From assembly GCA_949358305.1 (NCBI GenBank), contig OX442315.1, positions 20,612,427-20,672,426 of the forward strand: a DNA stretch of 60,000 nucleotides. Direction: 5' to 3'. Made by a program: the position numbers and the translations under genes. Of this stretch, positions 49,027 through 60,000 are shown piece after piece. The notes under the pieces are model-generated. The model saw only the letters and a list, made by a program, of their open reading frames with translations. It made no database searches and was not told the origin of the DNA. Within the stretch, counting starts at the first letter, position 1; the number at the start of each line of letters is the position of its first letter. Source of the stretch: Strigamia acuminata (Eukaryota > Arthropoda > Chilopoda > Geophilomorpha > Linotaeniidae).

Positions 49027-50818
49027 TCATTCGCTTTTATTCTTGTTGTTTTCGCCGTGAATCGAGGCCAAGTCATTTGATCCCGCCTTGATCGATTCTG
49101 CACGGAAATTGTCGGTGGAAGCGGATAACCCTATGCGCATTGCAAGTTTATTCTTGGCTTTCGTAAAAGTATTTGTGATTGAAACCTAAATAAATAACAA
49201 AATTTTATTAAAATATTTTTAAAAAATATTGTTTTCTTCAAAATTCTGAACCTGAACGACGTTGATGCACATGGATGTGAGTGCAAGGCCGAATAACAAG
49301 TAAATGAATGTAATCAAAAGGTAAGTCGGATTTTTGGGAACCATGTCACCAAATCCGATGGTTGTTAACGAAACAAAAATGAAGTATACTGCATGGAAAA
49401 AGGTCCAATCGGTCTCCCATTCCTTCATCATCAATGCACCCAACAGGATGTAAATTAATAACATAATTAGCGCTATAGAAACGGGAAGATCAAAGTTCTC
49501 GTCGACAGTGAATGGTTCTGGCTCTGCTAACAAATCGGAGATTGCTACCTCCGAATTATGAACATTATCGCCTCGTTTCCCAGGTATCAATCTGTTCACG
49601 GCCTATTGAAAAATAAAATTCAAAACATATATAATTTTTAATAATTAATATTTTGAATGTGTTTTTACGATATTTGTGTAACATTAAAACAACATTCCAA
49701 TGTTAGTGTGGTTGTTTTATCACTGTTCAAGCCAGATGTTGACTATTTTAAATATTTTAAACATTTTGAATATTTTTGAATTTTTGGTATTTTGAATTTA
49801 ATTTTTTCTCAATATTTTAATTTTAAAGTTCCTGAATTTTTCGATTTTTTTTTAAAATTTAATATTTATAAATTATTTAGAAAGTTTTAAAAGTTAAAAT
49901 TTTTTTTGTTGAATTTTTTAATTTTTAATTTTAATTATTTTAATTTATGGGTTTTAGTTTTAAAAAATTTAAATCTATAATTTTTTAATAATATTTTGAA
50001 CACTTTCCCAACGACGTGCTCGAATTCGGGTACAATTTCCGAAATCATGTCATTTTGTCTGCTTATAACTCGAGAAAGTTCATTGCATTTATATATAGTT
50101 TCCTTACCTGTAAAGGAGCAGACGATCTTAAACGTTTAAAACTTCCGGTATAATAAAAACGACGAACGAAGGACCATACAAATTTAATAGTCCGAGTAAA
50201 CATTCCACCCAAATCAGCTAAAACCATTAAAATCAAAGGAATTCCAACTAAAGCGTAAATCATTGTCAACGCACGTCCATAATCTGTACTAGGTACAATA
50301 TGTCCATAACCTAAAACAGAAATAAATTACCTTAAGACCCAAATACCACTCTGTCTATTTATAGTGTACAAACCTATCGAAGTAACAACTGTCACGACAT
50401 AATACAAAGCTCCACTAAAACTCCACACACGTCTCGTTGATTGAGTCGTAACCCCGACCTCCCTCGCCTTGTGCACCGCAGCTTCGAACTCTTTAAGTCG
50501 ATCCCGAGCGAGAGTCCGCCACACATCGGCATCCAAGTAAGATGCGGTCTCCCAAAGTTCGTTAACGAGTTCATGACGAGTGCGCTGCACTCCGCACTTG
50601 ACTCGTACTTCGTGCCAACCCTCGACAATCCGAAAAAAAACACCACCCACGAAACACAATACCACCGCAGTTAAGAAAGCACACGTCCAGCGAAAAACGA
50701 TCGATCGAATGCAGACCGCCCCCGTGGAACTGCAATCAACGCACGTGGCTCGGGCGACACGCCGCACATCGCGCACCAGCTGAATCCACCAACTACGCGC
50801 ACCATCCTCATCCGCCAT
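49027..50818 (-). CDS. Two-pore-domain (K2P) potassium channel, alternative isoform B
   Basis: Same gene with a different first coding exon, 50818-50374, joined to the shared exons 50310-50108, 49602-49252 and 49185-49027; 385 residues. The exon opens with its own ATG after an in-frame TAG and encodes a short, Arg/Cys-rich cytosolic part, a TM1 (about 44-64) ending in FRIVEGW, a cap segment, and the first pore helix up to VTSI-G. Its donor (GTTTGT) is in the same phase as that of exon A, so the filter is rebuilt as TSIGYG. It is paralogous to exon A (shared VEG, tryptophans and pore end) but strongly diverged. The 174 bp between exons A and B would hold its promoter. It lies wholly inside the intron used by isoform A. 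Transcription of this form is inferred. Confidence 0.75.
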
Positions 50819-51632
50819 GCCGCTAAGGAGGATACCACAGTCCTTGAATTTCTAAATTTAAAGAGTACTTCTCGCAGCGCCACGATCGATCAAACGCATT
50901 GCGCCAATATAAAAAATTCGCATCTTAAAGCGATATAATAATAATATAACACCGGAAATAGAAGAAGAAAAATTAATCGATAAAAAACATACCTATTGTT
51001 GTGAAAACGGTGCCGCTGAAAAATAAAGAACCGATGTAGTCCCACTTGTGCTCGGCAGTAACCGCATCCGGTGTTGAGACGACCATCCGCTCGTATTGTT
51101 TAATTTCTTCCGCAAAATTCTCGTACCAAACGACTTCATTGCCCGCTTTGCAGGAAAGCCAGATCTTCTCACTCAGTTTGGCCCGCGCATCATCTAAATC
51201 GTACTTAACCTCGTCTTCGTACGACCCTTCCACGTAATGAAACATAAACCCGCCGAGCGCAGTGTAACTTAATAACACGAGCACTAATAATACATGAGTG
51301 ATCCATTTTTGCGAGATCACCCGAATTAATTGTATAAATTTAAGTATTAATTTTTCGCCCCACGTGAGCACCGTGAATTGGCGAGCGGTGTCCCAGTCCA
51401 ATAAACGTCCATCTGGCGCTTGGATGGCAAGACGAATGGGGGAAGTTTTTTCCGAATCGGTTAAGTCTTCCGGTACAGCCAACAGCACGTAAGGAGTAGT
51501 GAGGGTAATGGCACTCGCAGATCGACGAGCCACTCCTGGTCTTCCTTGTGGTTGATGCAGTGAGTGGGGAACAACAACAGTAGGAGCTTCGCTCACTAAA
51601 GAGTTTTGTTCGTTTTTATCTCCATTTGACAT
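49027..51632 (-). CDS. Two-pore-domain (K2P) potassium channel, isoform A
   Basis: A background K+ channel of the plasma membrane, two subunits per pore. Exons: 51632-50993 (A-specific), then shared 50310-50108, 49602-49252, 49185-49027; 450 residues. About 108 cytosolic residues come first, then TM1 (about 110-135), the extracellular cap, the first pore with filter TTIGYG (211-216, Gly214 split by the splice junction), TM2 (ALTMIYALVGIPLILMVLADLG), TM3 (about 322-340), the second pore TTIGFGD (361-367), TM4 and a short tail. Start: the ATG at 51632 follows an in-frame stop. A TTG 15 bases upstream is also open but is not a normal start. The donor after the third coding exon (GTTCAG at 49251) is weak; reading through adds ten residues and a stop at 49219. 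Subfamily (TWK, TASK and so on) is not assigned. Confidence 0.93.
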
Positions 51633-52683
51633 AGCACCCTGATCCAAGTTGAACTACCATAGCAACATAAAAACAAATCGTTGAGCCGCCATTGATATAT
51701 GCTAATTTAACGACTGATGCGGGGTTATGGACAAAGCAGATTTTCGAATAAAGGGATCGTGAAACTTCGAGTGTGATAATTTATGAAATTCCAAACCTGA
51801 ATGATGGATGAAACGCAATCACCGGGTCAAGAGAGCGGAATGTGGTCACCAACTGCGCCCGGCGGCAGCTCGGAATATCCGCCAATATCGACTGCGATTG
51901 CGCGTTTTGCGAATGGCCCAGTCACGTGGTCGATCTTTTCTTCTTTTTCCTTCGTGTAGAAAGATTTTTTATATATAACACGCGACGTTTAGTATTTTTT
52001 TTTATTATCATTGTAACAAATGTGAACCAGGGCAAAAAACAGCACATTTATTTTACTGTCGTACAGGATATAATATATACGAAAAGTGGGAATGAAAAAT
52101 ATCTTTGGAAATAAAAAAAGTTTTAGTTTTCAAAACGTTCCATCTATGTCGTATACAAAAAAATACAAGTTGTTTTGTTAATTAACGGTACGATAGTTTT
52201 AAAATATTAAACAAAGACCACACGGACTGCAAATGATCGATTTGACAGAAACCGTTTTATATTTAGAACGGCACAAATATATTTTGTTGACAAAATTGTA
52301 AAGAGCGCCGTTTAGGAGAATTGATATGCGCAATTTATACGCAGGAAGTCAAGATTCATCAAATTCACATCATTACGCATCTCCAGAGCATCGTAATCCA
52401 AAAGTTTATTATGCTAATTTTGATGTAACTGCGCTAAGTGCTAAACTAATTTCGGAAAATCGGTGATTTGAGTCCACGTGATTTTCCATCTTTTCCTCTT
52501 TTTGAAATTGATAAAATAGATTATGAATTTAATTTTTAAGATTGTACTTTTTGATAATTGGTTTTCTTTACGAAGTTGATATGATACATTAGCTCACGTA
52601 GATGTCAATTGATATTTGACTTTGGCAAAAAAAGTATTAAATGAAGTACGGCAATGGAGAAGTGGACAGCGTGATATTTTTAC
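51633..52683. other. Intergenic: K2P upstream region and KChIP 3' end
   Basis: No coding exon was recognised. The left part is the K2P 5' flank, with a GC-richer patch around 51840-51930. A minus-strand polyadenylation hexamer for the KChIP gene (TTTATT on +) lies at 52405-52410. The remainder is AT-rich single-copy-looking DNA. Confidence 0.45.
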
Positions 52684-54050
52684 TCACCAAATATCATCAA
52701 AAATTGTGAGTGATTTCGCTACGTCTTCGTCTTGCAAACAAAACTCGAGAAACTCGTCAACAGTTATAATTCCATCTTGATTCTGATCCAACTTCTGCAA
52801 AATGTAAAACGTTGAATGTTTAATTTTCTTGCATTTTATATTGTGATAATTAATTCCCATTTTTCATAGCACATTTTTTTCCCCTTTTTATTTTCAGTTC
52901 GCATAAATTATTAAGCTCTACAACTCGCAATTGTTTTTTTTTTACATTACATCTGCCAAAAGTACACGTGTGAAACGCAAATAAATAAGTCGTTTAATCG
53001 ACCACCAAAAAAAAAATAATAATAAATAAACAATAAAAAAAAATTACAACGTGCTGGCATTTTTTTAACAACAGCCGAACAAGCAAAGACAATAGATTAA
53101 GCCCAATTACCTGAAAGACGCGTTCAACCTGTTCAATAATGATTTCTTTTTGCGCACGCCCGACCAAGCCGTGCACCGAAGCTACGATGTGCAGCAATTC
53201 ATGACGCGTAATTTGACCATCATCGTTCAAATCGTACAAACGAAAAGCCCACAAAAGCCTCTCTTGAGCCGAGCCACGAAGAAGAACGGACAAACCAATC
53301 ACCAAATCCTAAACAAACCAAAAAAAAAAAAAAAAAAAAATTATTTAAAAAAAAAAAAAAAAACCACAAAATAAAAAAAAATAAAAATCGACCTCAAACG
53401 TTATTTCTCCATTTCCGTCTCTGTCAAAAACTTTAAAAACATAGTGAACGTATTTGGTCGGATCAGCTTGAAAAGAAAAGAAATGTCAAGCGTTGCGCGT
53501 GTAAAATGTGCAATCTACTCACATCCTTGAGGGAAAAATCGTGCGTAAATGGTTCTAAGTGCATCTTCGCTAACCAGACCTGAGGGACAGTCGGTCTTGA
53601 AACCTCTGTACAGCAACTGCAATTCACGACGAGAAAATCGACTTGTCCGACATAACGCATCAAGACCGCGTGGAGCGTGACGCTTCATCTCCGCTCTTTC
53701 ATCCTCCTCATCCGAGTCTAATGACAAGTTATCAATCATCACTTGTTGCGCTTTCTCCCGCTGCTTGCTCAAGTGTCCCCTTCACATCAGTCAACCTGTC
53801 CTTTGTCGCGGACACGTGACTCGACTGAAAGGTCAAGTGTAAAGCAGATTTGTTTTCTACGCTTCTTACCTAAAGCCAGTTTGACACCTGACCATGCCTG
53901 CTTCATCATTCGGAAAAAACGACCGTATACGGAGGCTGGAATGGGCTCAGGGTTCACGACGACAGCTGTGCTTTGCCTCCGCCTCTCCGCTGACCGTGGT
54001 GTCTTGACTGTGTGTTTGGCGGACGTATGTGATGACACCATTCCGTACAT
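52684..54050 (-). CDS. Kv channel-interacting protein (KChIP)-like EF-hand calcium sensor, 5 exons
   Basis: A neuronal calcium sensor family member. KChIPs bind the N-terminus of Kv4 channels and tune their surface expression and gating. Exons: 54050-53870, 53717-53523, 53466-53393, 53308-53111, 52794-52684; 252 residues. The first exon encodes a 60-residue variable N-terminus. The core then follows the family closely (KELQ-like RRELQLLYRGFKTDCPSGLV, YARFFPQG). EF1 is degenerate, as in the family. Calcium-binding loops EF2 (140-151, DRDGNGEITFED), EF3 (176-187, DLNDDGQITRHE) and EF4 (219-230, DQNQDGIITVDE) look functional. Start: the ATG at 54050 follows an in-frame stop. An alternative start inside the intron (ATG at 53739) would give a shorter N-terminus without splicing. 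The stop TGA at 52684 overlaps a GTGAGT donor-like sequence. Intron 3 is mostly poly-A on the plus strand (53320-53363). Confidence 0.92.
53320..53363. repeat. Poly-A tract in a KChIP intron
   Basis: Two long A runs (plus strand) separated by TTATTT, filling most of the 84 bp intron. On the coding strand they form a poly-T polypyrimidine tract before the acceptor. Confidence 0.85.
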
Positions 54051-54688
54051 GTTGCGCTTTGGACGGGATCGTGGTTTTTGTGGACGGTCAAATGGCCCTG
54101 CTCAAGGGCGTCTGTCAAATCATGACACCACCACCACCGCGCGACTGAGTTTCACGAGCAAGTGTGCGCTTATATTATCGTCTATTGCGCACGCGCACCG
54201 ATGCGATCGTTAGACGGAGGCAGTCTTCGTACTGCCATCTGTGGAATTTAATAATTATCGTTGCTTAGCAACTCGCGTTCAATTCCTTATCTGTTCTTTT
54301 ATTTCAAAACGCGTAGAAATTTATTTGCTGCATGCATATCAAGTGCTTTATTGCTAAACTTAGATAACGTATGAAAACGTAAAGGTGAAAGCTACATAGT
54401 ACCGTATGTATCCATTTTTAACAAAATGAGAGCTATCTTATTAAATTATTTACAAGAAACTTATAAATTAATACTTTACAAAAAATATTATACAATTCAT
54501 TTGTACTGGAAAAAGAGTCATTTTCTTAGTCCTCTGACTTTACACTAAAACATAATTAAGAAGCCACGCTTAATTGACTCCCTTACCCGAGTGCATTTAC
54601 CCAGCACAGCTGAGGGAATTTGATTCCTATTACTGCCCCCGCTCAATAGACAACAGGTGTGCTTTATACGACATCTAGTGCTCACTTT
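54051..54688. other. KChIP promoter side and FGFR 3' untranslated region
   Basis: The 640 bp between the KChIP start and the FGFR stop. The left part (to about 54240) is GC-richer and would contain the KChIP transcription start. The right part is AT-rich, with minus-strand AATAAA hexamers (TTTATT on +) at 54320 and 54347 that would end FGFR transcripts. The two same-strand genes are thus tightly packed. Confidence 0.45.
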
Positions 54689-59281
<4,593 letters not shown>

Positions 59282-60000
59282 CTGTAGAAAAAGGGAAAAG
59301 AAAAAAAAATGGAATAAATTAGGGGGAGACAAAAATAACCGAATGCTTAGCAACGGCGTTAACCTAACCAAGCGCATTCGAATTATAAATAAAAGCGTAA
59401 TAAATTCGTTTTGAATTATATAATATCAAGTACGTAAGGTACGCGAGGATTTCGGAGGCTTGTCAGTTATTTTGATCTGTTTTCATATGCAATATCGTTC
59501 GTCTTCAACTTGATTTGTGATTCACATCCGGACGGTGCATGTTTACAATTAACTCTAGGAATTTGCCCCTTCGTTTCGCATCCACTCAAACAATTTCGCA
59601 AGCTTATCCAGACGATATTAAATTTAAAGATTAAAAAGAAAACAAACAAAAAAAAATCTACCCACTGAATTTCTCGGAAATATTTGATACATTAAATAAA
59701 CAAAAAATCGATAAAACGGGCGATAAAAATTAAAACAAAATAACCTTGGATTAAAACATGAGTATGAAATACATGAGCCGATTCATGATTAAGCAATAAG
59801 CTCCGCGTCGACAAGATGTCGCCAGTCGATACAAGAACAAGTCCTTTATCAGGAGGAGTGACCTGAGTGAAGGCACGTGCTCCCTTCCTTACCTTTCTTT
59901 GCGTTTTGTTCACATCTGCAATATTCGAGTTATAAACCAAAGCCTCCTCTTACAACCCTTCTACAACATCCGGTGACATCCTTTACCCATTAACCGATGG
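59282..60000 (-). other. FGFR upstream region with a possible 5' untranslated exon
   Basis: No protein-coding exon was recognised. Because the FGFR ATG exon begins at an acceptor, an upstream exon must exist. One candidate donor (AAAG followed by GTAAGG on minus, at about 59897) is preceded by a TTGCAG acceptor-like sequence only about 23 bases away. A short frame over 59692-59940 starts at TTG and has no known domain. The region continues beyond the window. Confidence 0.35.

Noticed and set aside
59692-59940. 82-residue frame at the right edge
   Set aside because: Starts at TTG and shows no domain; its only notable feature is a GTAAGG donor, better explained as a possible 5' untranslated exon.

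Overview
The window is eukaryotic nuclear DNA. Every gene in it is split by GT-AG introns, and coding sense switches strand between neighbouring genes. The gene content (a single Collier/EBF gene, an FGF receptor, a Kv-channel-interacting protein, a two-pore K+ channel, V-ATPase subunit B) is that of a bilaterian. The short introns in the right-hand third (mostly 50-500 bp) and the protein sequences suggest an arthropod or another compact-genome ecdysozoan. I could not place it more precisely.

Layout. Positions 1-22.5 kb hold no gene I can recognise: an AT-rich block (1-4.6 kb), a long GC-richer block full of CpG and simple repeats (4.6-18.9 kb), and a second AT-rich block (18.9-21.2 kb). From 22519 to 43346 on the + strand lies the 13-exon EBF/Collier (knot) transcription factor gene, with an 11.7 kb intron 6. 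From 44.9 kb onward gene density jumps. V-ATPase subunit B is on minus (44945-47385, 12 exons). A small secreted protein of unknown function is on + (48076-48736). A two-pore-domain K+ channel is on minus (49027-51632), with two alternative first exons. A KChIP-like EF-hand protein is on minus (52684-54050). A complete FGF receptor is on minus (54689-59281, 16 coding exons). The last 0.7 kb is the FGFR upstream region.

The gene-poor left part surrounding a developmental transcription factor looks like a regulatory landscape, while the right part is a dense run of neuronal and housekeeping genes. No operon-like logic links the genes.

Most interesting observations: (1) the K+ channel gene has two paralogous first exons, each encoding an N-terminus, TM1, cap and first pore helix up to the selectivity filter, and both join the same downstream exon in the same phase; (2) a 350 bp inverted-repeat transposon with a TTA duplication fills an FGFR intron; (3) a zero-length-exon (recursive splice) signature lies in EBF intron 8; (4) the FGFR acidic stretch precedes the first Ig domain; (5) a 215 bp inverted-repeat element lies at 9899-10113. 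No CRISPR array, rRNA or convincing tRNA was seen.
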